A stretch of DNA of 64,000 nucleotides from Cololabis saira. Its lineage: Eukaryota; Chordata; Actinopteri; Beloniformes; Belonidae. The notes under the pieces were generated by a model. The model was not told where the DNA came from. It did not search any database and worked only from the letters and a program-made list of their open reading frames with translations. Shown here in pieces: positions 44,161 through 61,716 of this stretch; the stretch's first letter is position 1, and each line of letters begins with the position of its first letter. The stretch covers positions 22,450,517 to 22,514,516 of the forward strand of contig NC_084587.1 in assembly GCF_033807715.1 (NCBI RefSeq). Direction: 5' to 3'. A program made the position numbers and the translations under genes.

Positions 44161-47100
44161 CAGCCTTTACTCCGGCGCGATTCTTCGCAAACAACGGACA
44201 AAAAAGGGATTATGTACATTCACTGAGTGAATATTATGAAAGTAAAACATTTTTCGCTAGAAATCTAATCAAAACGCATTTTTATGCAGAAACTAACTCA
44301 AAATATTGATTTTATTCACAAAAAAAAATAAGAAATGTCCGCCATGTTTTTTTTTTTTGATTCAGTCCGCAAATGACGACGAAAAGCATTCTGGGAAATT
44401 TTCATACCCCCTCGCTGGCGAAGTCAGCATCTGAAAACCCTTGATTTGAAGGGGCTATCCTCAGCCCCTCGCCCTCGATATGCCCCCTCCCCCTAGGTGA
44501 AAAGAGGAATTGGGACACTACTACCCTCACGGGAACGCGCACAATTTAGGGGGAGTGAAGAAAACAAGGGCGAGGGGGAGAATTGGGACGCAGCCTAACA
44601 CTTACTCTGATATATTGTCCTGGATGTGGTCAGCCGGTCTCAATTCAGTTAAAAATGGGGTTCTCAGTCAACATGTTTCAAGTTGTAGTTTATAGAAGCC
44701 TAAACGGTAAAGGAGACTTTTGACCAAAAGCACCAGCAGCTCAAGTGACTGGGCAATATGAAGGAGATAAACAATGTATTGACCCCACGGTCTTTTGCAT
44801 TTGTTCTCAAATGTGATCTCTTTTGAGCCTTTGGTGATGTTATTTTAACCTAACGATTATATGAATCTCCTTAGAAGTCCTGGCTTCTTTGTGAAATGCC
44901 TGTTTGTTAAATGCTAATATCATGCAGATTTTGGTAGGTCTCATGGGACAGCTGCTCACATCTTCTAGGCCCGTGTAAATGGTGAAATGGTCCTCAAGGT
45001 GACGATGCATTTCAAGAATGATCATTCAAGCACAAACCAGACTATGCACTCAATTCAATGTTTGAAAAGAGATCCTCATATCGGAAAACAGGATGACGGG
45101 ATTCACTAGATGTCCAATACTTTACAGTAGATAAATATTATAGTTAATCAGTTTTATAGTTTCTGTGGTCAAAATGGAAGTGAGTTAGTAAAAGTCTCCA
45201 TAATTTCTAAAGGCCCAGTGGTCAAAATATAACATGGCCAAAACAGTTAATGGGATGGATGGATGGATAACATTAGTGTTACTGATGTGCAGTTTCTGTT
45301 TTTACTTTGCAAGAAATGTTAAAGTAACCCTTTAAGGGTGAACTGAAAGCATGAAGCTTAAGACGCACGTCTTTCCTCTTATGCTCTGGCAAGATCGTGC
45401 GTATGTTTCAGTTCTGATTAATAACTCTGTTGCAAATCGCAGCAAGTTGTGTTGCATGAACGTCCCCATACTTTGAAAAATAAAGCAATCAAAGAGTCAT
45501 TCAAAGGGAAATGCTCTGGATTCAAGACCAATCAATTTAACCTCTAATGCAAAATATCCACAGGATATTTTGAGTTTCAAAATCCATGTTACTTATATCT
45601 CTTTGTATAATTTTATTTAACCAATATTATCTTACAAAATGTACACATTGAAAGAAGAGACACAAAACATGCCTTTGTCTCTCTTTTTAGAAAGCCCCTG
45701 TACAGCAGGACAGCTGGACTAAACACAGGTGCACTGTCGTGTCGCAGCACCCAAACAAACTTGTATCACCAGTTGGGTGAAGTTCAACTTGTCACGAGCC
45801 CTTTTGTTACAAATGTGCTGGAACTGCTTTGATTGCAATCTGTATCTACTTGCCGGAGATGTCTCAATAACCTTTGGAGCATTCCTTCCGGTCGAGATTT
45901 AAGGAAACTCGGTGTATGTGTGTGCTCAACCCTCCGACAAAACTGTGAATGTTAAATGGGGCATACAGTATATAAATTAGATTTATCAGAGAGAGAGAAA
46001 AAAGCAATGCAATCACCTCCAAATGTTGACCATAAATTTAAAAATGTGAAGCAAAAACAGCTGGTATTAGTACTACCTCCCTTTGATTGGTGCATCTGCT
46101 GTCTCTGTGCAGTGAAGGTAGGGGAGGTAAACCAAGAGGCCCTGGAGACAACATTCAAATATTACTACCCTCAATATTATTTGTAGAAGGACTTGCAAAA
46201 AGCTGGGCCAAATGAGCCACCCATTTGAAATGTGAGCTAGCCTGATGCACTGCTGTCATGCCTTGCATTGCTGCAAAAAAAAAAACGGTCTACCTGCCAA
46301 GAGCCCTCGGACGGCAAAATGAATCGCATGCGTGAAGCAGAGTCATCTACGTTGGTGTGTCAGTCATCGTTAGGAGTTTCATGGAAGTCTGTGGAGCTGA
46401 TGCTGTAATCAATCCTGACCCGTGAGTCCTCTCTTCCTCTGTCTGGTTGGAGACAGGCAGCTGTCCAAGGTTTCTAAATGGCTCCATCTCTGCAGGAACT
46501 CTGACCTAATAGAGATTACTACTAATGTCCATGTCCTGTCTGCAGGACATGAACATTAGTAGTTTCGGGCTATGGCAGCAGAGAAGTACCTGGCTATTTC
46601 AAGAGCCTCTGCTCTTATTTTAGATGAAGTCATCTTTCCTTCCTGCTGTCTTGTATGATTGCGATTTCTGTGCTGGTGCTAGCAGTAACACTGGAGTTCA
46701 AAGGAAAAAAAAAGAAATGCATTTTCAATATCGTTTTTTTAATCAATCTTTTTTTAAAGGAAAGAAAGGGAATTGGTTTGTCTTTTGCATGGTCTTGGAA
46801 GCTTGGTAGAAGAAAAAAAAAAACAATGTTGCCAGGTTCCGAGCTATGCGTTTGTTCAGAAACACAGACGTTCTCATCAATCAACGCCCACTGCTGGGAT
46901 CTACATGTGGACTGAAGGAGTGATGCTGTCAACAATGGTGGCTTCTGTCTGCCTAGCTGGTCCAAATTGCTGAAATTTGCTCACAAAAGAGGAAAATTAC
47001 AGACACTTGATACAGTCACATACCAAATAGTTGTTGTTGCTTTGATGGCAGTGTGACCTCATTGTCGTAATCATGTTTGAACGAGAACAGTAGTGCTTTT

Positions 47101-47690
47101 TAGGTACCTTACTAATCATGTAACATTTACGTTTTTAACACAGTCGGACCTACATGCTGTCATATCAGTGGAGGAAGACCAACTCCCCAGTGGTATCTGA
47201 TCTGCTTTTTAGAGGTATAACTCAAGTTCTTCAATATAGAGAACCCCAGAGCTGCCCTTTTTCTTTTTTTAAGTGCCAAAACTAAATGAATGAGGAAAAT
47301 ATAACACATACACATACACACACACACACACGTTTTCGGTGTATATGCTCACATTAAGCAAAATACTGAAAAATAAAATCATGCAACCATAACACCAATC
47401 ACAATATACAGTAGTAACCATTTACCGTCCTTTCTAACATTCATTGCAAGAACTACTCAAAGACATATCTGCGTACTGATTCAGATAAACCGTTAGCACA
47501 GAACAAAAGAGCAGAACTCACCCTGAAACCACTCAGTTTAAACAAACTTGTGTGAAAATAAAAGCGCACTCCCTCTCTCAATTCTACAGCTTCATATATC
47601 ACGGCATAAAGAATGTTTTAGAATGAATACATCTGCAAATGAATGTAACACAAACAAATTATGCTACATCATTAATTCCTTCACAAAAAC
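44161..47690. other. Intergenic DNA, mostly featureless
   Basis: From about 44380 to 44600 the sequence is GC-rich with 'gggcgagggggagaattgggacgcagcc', probably an interspersed repeat of unknown class. A 46-nt hairpin lies at 46518-46563. No exon was recognised. Confidence 0.45.
46518..46563. repeat. Short inverted repeat (21-bp arms, 4-nt loop)
   Basis: Left arm 'actactaatgtccatgtcct' plus g and right arm 'aggacatgaacattagtagt' preceded by c pair with one mismatch around a TCTG loop. Confidence 0.9.
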
Positions 47691-47696
47691 TGAGCC

Positions 47697-48720
47697 AAAA
47701 TGCAGGAAAAGTGTATGAAATAGTAAGTACACCCCTACTGCTTCCAATATAAATTTAGTAATGTAGTACAAGCAGTATTAAAGTGCTACCAGCCATATGA
47801 ACTTTATTAATTGATCATCATTTAGTGTAACCACATCTGTAAAGGCATCATGTTTTTACAGTTTGTTGATCTTGAACACTCAAGTGTGATTTAGCACAAT
47901 GCCAAAGAAATAAAGAGACAAGTTGTGAACTTAAAGAAGTCATTGTTGTAGTTCATCGATTTGGGAAAGATTTTAAACCTATTTTCAAACCACTTGGAGT
48001 CTGTCTCTGCAGTTCAAAAGACTCTTCACATGTGCAAAACATTCAAGATAGTTGTCAGACTTTGCAGATGCAGATAAATCAAAAAGTTCACCCCAAGGTC
48101 AGAGTGACAAACTGCAAAAAGTTGCATATGAAAAGACCAACAAACCACTCAGACTGGTACGATATACCTTAGACAGAAGAGACCAAAGTTGAAAAGATTG
48201 TACTGTTTTTTATCCATTTTCTGTAACATACAGTACAGCACCACTCTTGAAAAGAATCAAACATAACCCATCAGGACTGACACCTTGTGTCAGTTGTTAA
48301 GCACGGTGTTGGACTTGCCATGACTTGGTCTTGTTTCGGTTAAGCAGGGCCCAGGAACCTTTTATGCAAAGCTACAACCATTCTCCAAATATGCTAGACT
48401 CAAATGTGAGACCACCTACCTGAGAGGTACAGTTTGGCTGAAACTGGATCATGAACAAAAGAAAAAAAATTCCTCCACAACAGTGTGAGAGACTGATAAC
48501 GTCAAACACAAACAAATAATTCAAGTTATTGCTGGTGGTACTTACTTTTGCAGACACCTAATCTGCGTTTTGACTTATTTTTTCCTTAATAAACAAGGTC
48601 TGTGCTTGGTATGTCAATGACTTTTTTTTTAATCTTCATCTTACAAACCTGGAAAGGATCAGTTTGTTGGTTTTTTTTAATACCCTAATACATAAAATTC
48701 CCACATTAGAAGACAGCTTT
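47697..48720 (+). mobile_element. Tc1-like transposon relic, internally deleted
   Basis: The start 'gaaaagtgtatgaaatagtaagtacacccctactgc' is the terminus of a common fish Tc1-like element. 'tcatcgatttgggaaagattttaaacc', 'gcaaaacattcaagatagttg' and 'ttcaccccaaggtcagag' are transposase DNA-binding-domain words. 'agacagaagagaccaaagttg' and 'cctccacaacagtgtgagagactgataacgtc' belong to the catalytic part and C-terminus. Much of the middle is missing. Confidence 0.85.
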
Positions 48721-51184
48721 CATAATTTTTTCATAGCTGTTGTCTAAAGTATTCTTATATTTCTTACATTAAGTTCATTTGTATTGCAAATAATGAATTA
48801 CACATACTTTTCCTGCACGTGTCTTCTACATCGCTTTACATCCTGACATAGATTTTGCTACACAGAGTGTTATTCTCTGGCTCCACTTGCACCACGAGGT
48901 CGGTCAATGAATACTGTGTGAATAATAAGCATGAAATATAGCCATTACAGCTCTCGCTGTCCATTTTAAAGGATCAAGGAGAAAAAACATTTGGGCAGAT
49001 TCCTTGACACTAATATCATAAGTAGATAAGCAAGTAGAGTAAGTCATGGTAATTCATTTTTATTTGAATTGCTCACATAATCTCAATCCGTGCAACTGCA
49101 CGAGTGAATTTGTATGACTGAAAATGCAATTGTTTTTTCTTTATTTTTATGTAAACTGCTTCAATAATGAAAATATTTGCATTGTGCCTGCTTTATGTGG
49201 CATGAAAAGAGCTTGGCTTGCACTCCCCTACCAAGTAATCAAATTTCCCGACAAATCTTTTGAGAATCTGCAGCATCTTGTTTCTGTCTCCTTCAATGGT
49301 TGCAAAATTAGATTCTGGAGAGTGGAGATTTAAGTGTCCTGAGCAAAATGAATGTGATTTGACTAATATTACACTAACCCTGATTTCAATGTGCAACCAT
49401 CATGGATAACTACTATCTGTCATTTTACTAAGATGCTAGCTTCCTTTTTTCTTTTAACCGATTTTCGCAATAATCATTGTGTTCGAAAGAATTCATAATA
49501 ATAGAAAAAAATGTATTTAAATATCAAAGAGAGTAATTTGATTAGTCGAGGTCTTCTTTACCTTTGCTTTTTCCACTGTGTTTTATCTCTTTCATGGGGA
49601 TTGAATTACACTGAAAAGCAAACCAGATGACCTCATAAGCAGAAACTCCACGAGACCTAACATCCGTTCTTAACCTTCTTGCTTTTTTTCTCTTTTTTTT
49701 AAAAATCTCTTTAGTCCTACGATCAGTGTCACAACTAATAGTAACAGGTCTTTCGTCCAGTTTTTTTTGTTGACATGTACTCTGGCAATAGAATGTCGAC
49801 GAAAAGAAAAATAAATCATAAAACTGGCGTACCACCATACAAAACATTATTATTATTAGTATCATTATGGTGGTGGTCTGGTATTTGTTTTTGGCCATTT
49901 CTTTTCTTTTTTTGTTCATTCTGTTGTTGATTTGCTGGTGTGTTTGGCTTTAACCGTCAGGCAGATGGCTCCACGTTTCATTCTGTAACCATCATCTGTA
50001 TACAGACAAGTTCATGGTTGACTCAGTGACTGAGAAGTGGTCATATCATATTAGATTTTTGAAAACATTGTGCATAATGATCAAATATCTTCACTTTGGT
50101 CTTTTCTACTGAAATTACATTCATCCAGAGGTTGTATGGTGTGCTCAAATGCCAAGTTGCCACTCTAAGGGTTCTTTTTTGGTTGCACATAGACACCCTT
50201 TTCCATTCAATGTCACATATTTTAAACACTTGTGAAATTCCTCCAATTCTTTGTGTGGCAGAAAAAGGTTTAAGAACCACTGATTTAATTCCAACACACA
50301 AAGAGACATTTGTTCACGCTGACTGTTGTCTTTTCTGCAGCAGAGCTGAAGAACCAAGACAAGATCGCCAACATAATCAAGCTGCCCACACCGAGGTGTG
50401 TTCAAAGTGGTCCTGAGATACCAGGTGGGAGGTACATGCTTCAACTTGCTAGAACCTGCATTTGTGGAGCAGCGGTACAACGCGGTTGCAGAGCCATGTT
50501 CAAGCCCTTTAAACAATGTCGCCAAGCTCATTCTAGAGAGAGGAAAATGTCATCTTCAAACTATTCCATGTTTGTAAACTCTTTTTGTGATCGTACTGAA
50601 ACGACATGTGGCATTTTGTGACAGGAACAGTTAGGGACAGTTTTATTTATTCATTTATTTATTTTCATCAATATACTACAACTCCACTCCTCTCACAGTA
50701 CAGTGAGAGTCCAAATTCTTTTAAAATCTTAATCACAGATTAAAGGGCTACAACAATTTCTTCTCTGTGATCGTTGCTGATTGTTGATGTCTTTTCTCCT
50801 TGGCATTGTGAATGCTCCAGGCACACCTGAATGCTTCATAATAATAAAGTGCTTTTCTGGAAGTGTCTGCACTTGCTGATTAGCCTTTAATTAGCAGCGC
50901 CTGGCTTCTATCTAATTACAATAGAAGTCAAATGAAAGTCCTTGTTAAAGTAAAATCTAACACAAAGCAAAAATCCATAATAAACAGCATTGTTGAATAT
51001 CCCAAGTCAATAACTTTGCAAATATTAAAGTAAAATGTTCATCATTAAAATGCTACAGGTTAATTACACTGCCGTAATGACATTACATGCCACAAAGCAT
51101 GGTAGTCTTTATAAACTCAGTAGGATCTTCCCTGTAATAGAACCATAAATCTGTGTGGTCTAATGAAGGTGCAGCTGCCATATG

Positions 51185-51189
<5 letters not shown>
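48721..51189. other. Intergenic/smad1 upstream DNA
   Basis: No gene was recognised. An exon-like stretch with an acceptor-like TTTTCTGCAG occurs at about 50341-50400 (see findings) but does not match a family I know. Confidence 0.5.

Positions 51190-51255
<66 letters not shown>
51190..51255. repeat. (GT)n microsatellite
   Basis: About 32 GT units directly upstream of a GC-rich segment. Confidence 0.97.
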
Positions 51256-51257
<2 letters not shown>

Positions 51258-51394
51258 AGAGGGGAATCCTCCTGCTAAAAGTTTTAGAGGGACCCTTCCT
51301 CCTGTTCCCACTCGTCATGACCACCAGCATCATCATCATCATGCTCGTCCCTCCCCTCCTCCCTCTTCACACTGTTTTCCCAGATTTATTCACG

Positions 51395-51535
51395 TGCAGC
51401 TCGCGCCGCCTCACTCAGACATGCTGTCGCCAGCGCCGTGACGTCACCCGCGCCGGGAGACTTCTCCGCTCCGACCGTTTTCCTCCGCCTGTCTTGGTGA
51501 TAATCTAGTCCCTCCTCACCGCGGCAACGCTGAAC
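51395..51535 (+). promoter_or_regulatory. CpG-rich segment with a perfect CRE, candidate smad1 promoter
   Basis: This about 140-bp block is much richer in CpG than its surroundings ('gctcgcgccgcc', 'cgcgccggg', 'gctccgaccg', 'caccgcggcaacg'). It contains a full palindromic cAMP-response-type site GTGACGTCAC at about 51439-51448. It lies 10 kb upstream of the smad1 coding exon. Promoter function is inferred from composition alone. Confidence 0.4.
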
Positions 51536-52635
51536 TTGAGCAAGGAAGCATCATAATTGGAAATTGCTATTTTTAAATTACTTTTTTTTTTGCATTTCAC
51601 TGTAAGAAATCGTGAATCTGTAGAAAAAAACACTTCTGTTAAACCCATAGTCATGTAGCTATGTTAAAATGATGAACAATCTTTAATAAAGGATCTATCT
51701 GTGACTAATTATTGGAGTGATTAGTCCAGTAAATTTGTATAGTGTTTTATGTGCAGTTTAATGTGCAATTTTGTCGAAAATATTTTAAATATAATCAATG
51801 AAAAGGGAATTAGTCCATCTATTCTGATAAGCTGTAGAAAACTTCAGTCACCACACATCACAAGTTCTTCTGAATCTGCTGGAAGATGGATCATTACATT
51901 TTCATCCATGCATAGGAGCTCATTTAAGTTGAGTAAGTGACACTGGGAGTGTTCCTACATCTTTAATTTCTCATACTATGTTACAATATTAACAAAATGG
52001 TTGAAAAAATCAGTTTCACTCTTGATCGGACCTGTGGGAAGTTGAGATAGTGGCATGTGTAAGCATGTTCGGGTGCTTCCCCAGCTCTTATACACTTTTG
52101 TTCCCAGATAGACAGATCAGTGCTTATCATATCACAATCAAAGCAAAGGGGGAATTGAAAGGGAGACTTAACGAGGTGCAGTTCAAGAGTTCACTGCGGA
52201 TAAACATGTCATATAGGCTACTACAAATGAGCGATGGCCATATTTGGTAAATAGACTCCCCCTTTCTATTGATTTAAATCAAGGGAAGGATAAGCAAATT
52301 TACAACTGAAGAAATCAAATAACTGTCTCCCAAATGAACTTTTGTCCTTTAATCCTAATTGAAGGATTTAGTTGCCCTTGGATAGCTTCAAAGGAGTAAA
52401 ACGTAGTTTGACCGCTATATTGTGCAGGAAATAATAAACACTTTCAATGAAGTTCTGGGGGGAAAGGGGTCTTCTGATTTCTCTCTTCAAAATGGATTTA
52501 ACATCCTGTCACCACCAAATAAAACGGGCAAGTTCGCCACCAAAGACTTTCTGAACTCTGAAAAGAAAACGTGCATCGCTGGGTTAATTACATAATCGAT
52601 GTCCACAGGAGTGAATGAAGATGTTAGATGTGTAA

Positions 52636-52745
52636 AGCCTGAATTATGGTTCCGCGTTAAATCGACGGCGTAGCTGGTGCTCGTCGCCGCGTATCGCTAC
52701 GCCGTAGCCTCTGCGTTGGTGTAACGCGGAACCATAAATCAGCCT
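52636..52745. mobile_element. Palindromic MITE, PIF/Harbinger-like, copy 2
   Basis: AGCCTGAATTATGGTTCCGC at the left and CCATAAATCAGCCT at the right form terminal inverted repeats, flanked by TAA (52633-52635) and TGA (52746-52748, one mismatch). The interior shares 'taaatcgacg' and 'ctacgccgtag' with copy 1. It abuts the candidate smad1 5' exon. Confidence 0.8.
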
Positions 52746-52921
52746 TGAAAAGTAGGTCTCCTCGTTGTCGGGGTCTGCGTTCCGCGGTGTGATACTGGCG
52801 CTCGGCGGAGGGTGAGGCGGCTCCGCGACTGGCTGACGCCAGGACTCGCAGAGCGACTCCTGCAGAGGCTGCAGCAGGAGGGGCCGCAACAACCGCACAC
52901 ACAGACCTGGGGACAGAAAAG
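52746..52921 (+). promoter_or_regulatory. Candidate smad1 5' non-coding exon/promoter
   Basis: The segment is GC-rich ('gttccgcggtgtg', 'ctcggcggaggg', 'gcggctccgcgactgg', 'ggggccgcaac') and ends with a good splice donor GAAAAG|GTACAG at 52921/52922. It is on the same strand as smad1 and about 8.2 kb before its coding exon, which itself starts with a 3' splice site and therefore needs an upstream exon. Assignment is by position and composition only. Confidence 0.4.
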
Positions 52922-53437
52922 GTACAGTAAAGTTGTATTTGTTGTTTTAATGAGATAAATGACAAGTTTCGGCATGACTATTTTTACTCGCAACACTGTA
53001 GATGACTGTTTGGGGGGGAAAAAGTAGATCCCACCGGTTACCAGCTCAGCTTTGGAAAGCTTCAAACTTTTTTCTCTTCCTTTAACTCACAATGTCAGAT
53101 TGGAGCCATTTCTGCTTATTTTTGGTGCTCTAGTAATGTTTTAATAACTGAAGCGAACTTGCTATTTATTTTAGGAAAAAAAACTCAAATGTTAAGGTTG
53201 TGGAAATCCAGCTTTTGAACGCCAAATGTACAGTACATATTCATCTCAAATCTCTCTTAATCAACACAAGCTCTTGTAACTTTTCATCAGAAAATAATAA
53301 ACACCATCCTGTTTCTTCTTTTCTTCTCTTTTCTTTTTGTTTTTAAACAAGCGGTATAACATGTCAAGTTAGCAGACAGGATGTGAATAAATGGGTGGTG
53401 TTCACGTGTCAGATTTAAACTAGATGTCTCACCCATA

Positions 53438-53495
<58 letters not shown>

Positions 53496-55381
53496 GAAAA
53501 CATATACAAATATATAAACACACAAACAATTACTTACAAATCTTCTGTATCCCACACATAAAAATATTGAATTTATAGAAAACAATATCGCACTAAAATC
53601 TGTATACAGAATTTTCCAAGATGAGTATTTGGAATGTTAGAATCAACAGATGAATGTGATTAGCCCACTAATCATTGAAGTTCTACATTACATAGTTTTT
53701 GTTTGGACCATAGCATGAGTAAAGGATTGATGGATATGAAATATAAAGTTGAGATTTAATTATCATACAAGATCATTTTCCTGTTGCTTTTAAAACTTTG
53801 AACACACATCAATTGGTGAGTTGGACAGATAAGACATGAATAACAACATAAGATTCAAAGAATAGTATCAAAATATACAAAAAGATAACTGACATTGAGC
53901 CCTTATAATGAAAATAAATGATTGGCCAAGGCCAAGACTGGTCAAGTCCATAATAATTTTCCACTCAAATGTTAGGAGCCCATATTTAAAAAAACAAGTT
54001 ACATTTCTGTTTATTTTATCAAGTTGATTTCATATAAATAAATGAAAATATGTATAAATAAAAGACAAGTATGTAGTATTTATAATGTATCTGCTTTTCT
54101 CTTTGGCTTCTAAATCAGGATTGACGAGTAGTATTTTTGCATCACGCTGTTGTAAATTTGTATTCTGATGTCATAAAACCAACGGAAAGTGTGTTATCAC
54201 TAAGGAAGTACTGTTGCAGAGTATTCCACTACGATTATCAATGAATGTGCTTACCCTCCGACCTGTGCAGGACTTGCTGTGGTTTCAGTTCTTGTTGAGC
54301 ATGTGCAGTTATACCAAAGTGTTAATGCATCTCAGTCTTTGTAAGAGGAAGGAGGAGAACCGGAGAGTGAAAGACGTACAGCGGTTCAGGCTACATCTCC
54401 TGACATTATTGAAGATGACATATCAGATTACCCGAAAGGACAGGAATTTGTCCTTGTTCGTGCTACAGTTCCAATTGGATTTTTGTTCTGTAGTTTTAAG
54501 CAATGTTTAAAAATTAAACTTGTTTTTTTTGTATTACCTTTGATTTGAAGTTGGGGTCAAGCCTCCTGTATGACAAAGCAGATTTGATTGTAAGAAGCTT
54601 TTATAAACGCATTTCCTGTACTTTCTCATACCAAAACCTTAAATGGAATTACATGTAGCCCTGGAAGACCTAAAATCTTCCAGGGTTATTTGTTATTTCT
54701 ATCTGGCTGGCCGGCTGTTCTTGTTTCCATCTGCTATAACATCTATCGCAGCAGACAAGGTGCAAATGTAGGAAGATAACATCTGTGTATCTTGTAACAA
54801 TAGAGCTGATGAGTTGATAGTCAGATCAGTCAAATCAGGTATTCAATGTGACAAAAATCCCGGTGCTTTGTGTGTTTGCATGGTCCGGATAGCGTATCCT
54901 TGATGTGACAGGGTGAGGTGTCCACCCTAACACAACACAAACCCAACACTGAGTGCCGAGCATGTTTGAGATGGTTGCTGGAAAACCCACGTGTTTGCTA
55001 GTTATGCCAGCTGTGGTTGTGTGTGAACTGATGTGTCTGGGACATAAAGAATCTAATTTCGGTTCGGTCCCTAGTAGGCAGGACATTACTGAAAAGTGTT
55101 TTGCAATTTTCTGGTGTTTTCCGTGTCTTAGTCCAAGTGGCGTGTTCACTGGATTTCATTCAGTTTAATTGTAGTATAGTTTTTACTGTCTCTGAGCTGT
55201 GTACATGTTTGTATTTAAGGGAAACCGCAACCTCAGTGACTAAATGGAGCCTCTTGGGTCAGTGCTATGTCTAGTCGGTAAGAGTAACACATCATGTCTG
55301 CCTGAGATTATTTTTAAGGTTTGTTTTTAGACCATTGTATTGACCAGAGACATTGTGGCTCAAATCTGCATTTGCTTGCTG
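52922..55381 (+). other. Probable smad1 intron 1 (first part)
   Basis: If the 5' exon above is right, this is intron. It contains a (GT)n(AT)n microsatellite at 53438-53492 and a short coding-like stretch at about 54270-54480. Confidence 0.4.
53438..53492. repeat. (GT)n(AT)n compound microsatellite
   Basis: About 11 GT units followed by about 17 AT units. Confidence 0.95.
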
Positions 55382-55389
55382 CTGGGGAT

Positions 55390-56532
55390 TAGGGCTGCAA
55401 CTAACGACTATTTTAATAGTCGACTAGTCACCGACTATTGAAACGATTAGTCGACTAATCAGATAATTAGTAATTTTTTTTAAAATTTAGTATGAGGTTG
55501 CATTAATTATGTGGCAAATGATAATAAACACAAGAAAGATGGCACTAGAGCTCTGATATAGCGGGACTGTTTTCTTCATCCTGCTCCCGCTGAATTTCTG
55601 ACCATTACCGCCTCCAACGTGTGTGTTCCACTCCTGCCCCTCCCGCAAAACTCATGAATTCATGCCCGCACGGCGCACAATAAAGATGCATTGTTTTAGT
55701 GTCTTCTCCCTTCACGCAAAAGAAATGTCCAGACAAATCTATCTGATTTAATGTTAACATGATTATTGTGGAGTTTGATGGATAATTGACAGTTCATAGG
55801 CACCTGACTGAAAGTTAGATGCAAATCCATCATTTTCATCAGCGCACAAGCCTTTTTTCGCCTTTCGCGCTGCATCAATTATGTGATTGAGGTTATAGCA
55901 ACGAGAGTAGCTGTGCGTGGCTCAAATAATACTAATAAATAACATAAAATAAAGTTTAGAATGAAACAAATTAATTTAACAAATGAATCGCTTGGTCATT
56001 ACATTGCTTTGGAGGGAGAGAATGTTTCTGACCGACTGCGGTCCCGTGCGTCTCTCTTCCAAGATGCGCCACAGACACTAAACGCAGTTTCTCCAAATAT
56101 CTGACTTAATTTAATACTTTGTCAGGCATAACGTTAAAGCTTTCTTTTAAAGCCAAAATATGCTTAATATCTTACCAAGGCGAGTCCGTTTTGTTCAGCA
56201 CTCCGACGTGCTTTCTCTTCAAATGCATTACCGACGTGCTCCCGTGAAAAGCAACGTCGGCTTTGCAAACCTTGCAAGTCATATTTTTATTCACCGTATC
56301 GAGGCTAAAATGCTCCCAAACTTTTTATTTTATTTTTTATCAAAGTTGTATTACCCGCAGCTGCGCTCAGACTCTGTCGTGCATGCGCGACTCGACAGAG
56401 ATTGTATTGAAGTGAGACGCCTCACTCCATTGGAGAAACACGTCTGGCGACAATTGTCGACAATGGAATTCATTGTCGACAATTTTGATTATCGATTTTT
56501 GTCGACAACGTCGACTAATCGTTGCAGCCCTA
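55390..56532 (-). mobile_element. hAT transposon (1143 bp) with perfect 8-bp TSD and BED-finger relic
   Basis: The ends are exact inverted repeats TAGGGCTGCAAC and GTTGCAGCCCTA. A perfect 8-bp duplication CTGGGGAT flanks them (55382-55389 and 56533-56540). Subterminal 'gtcgactaatc' motifs recur at both ends. On the minus strand, roughly 56190-56320, a frame reads KVWEHFSLDTVNKNMTCKVC, then MHLKRKH, giving the C-x2-C...H-x4-H layout and the KVWxHF start of a BED zinc finger, the DNA-binding part of hAT (ZBED-type) transposases. The catalytic domain is absent, so this is a deletion derivative. Confidence 0.9.
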
Positions 56533-56540
56533 CTGGGGAT

Positions 56541-61716
<5,176 letters not shown>

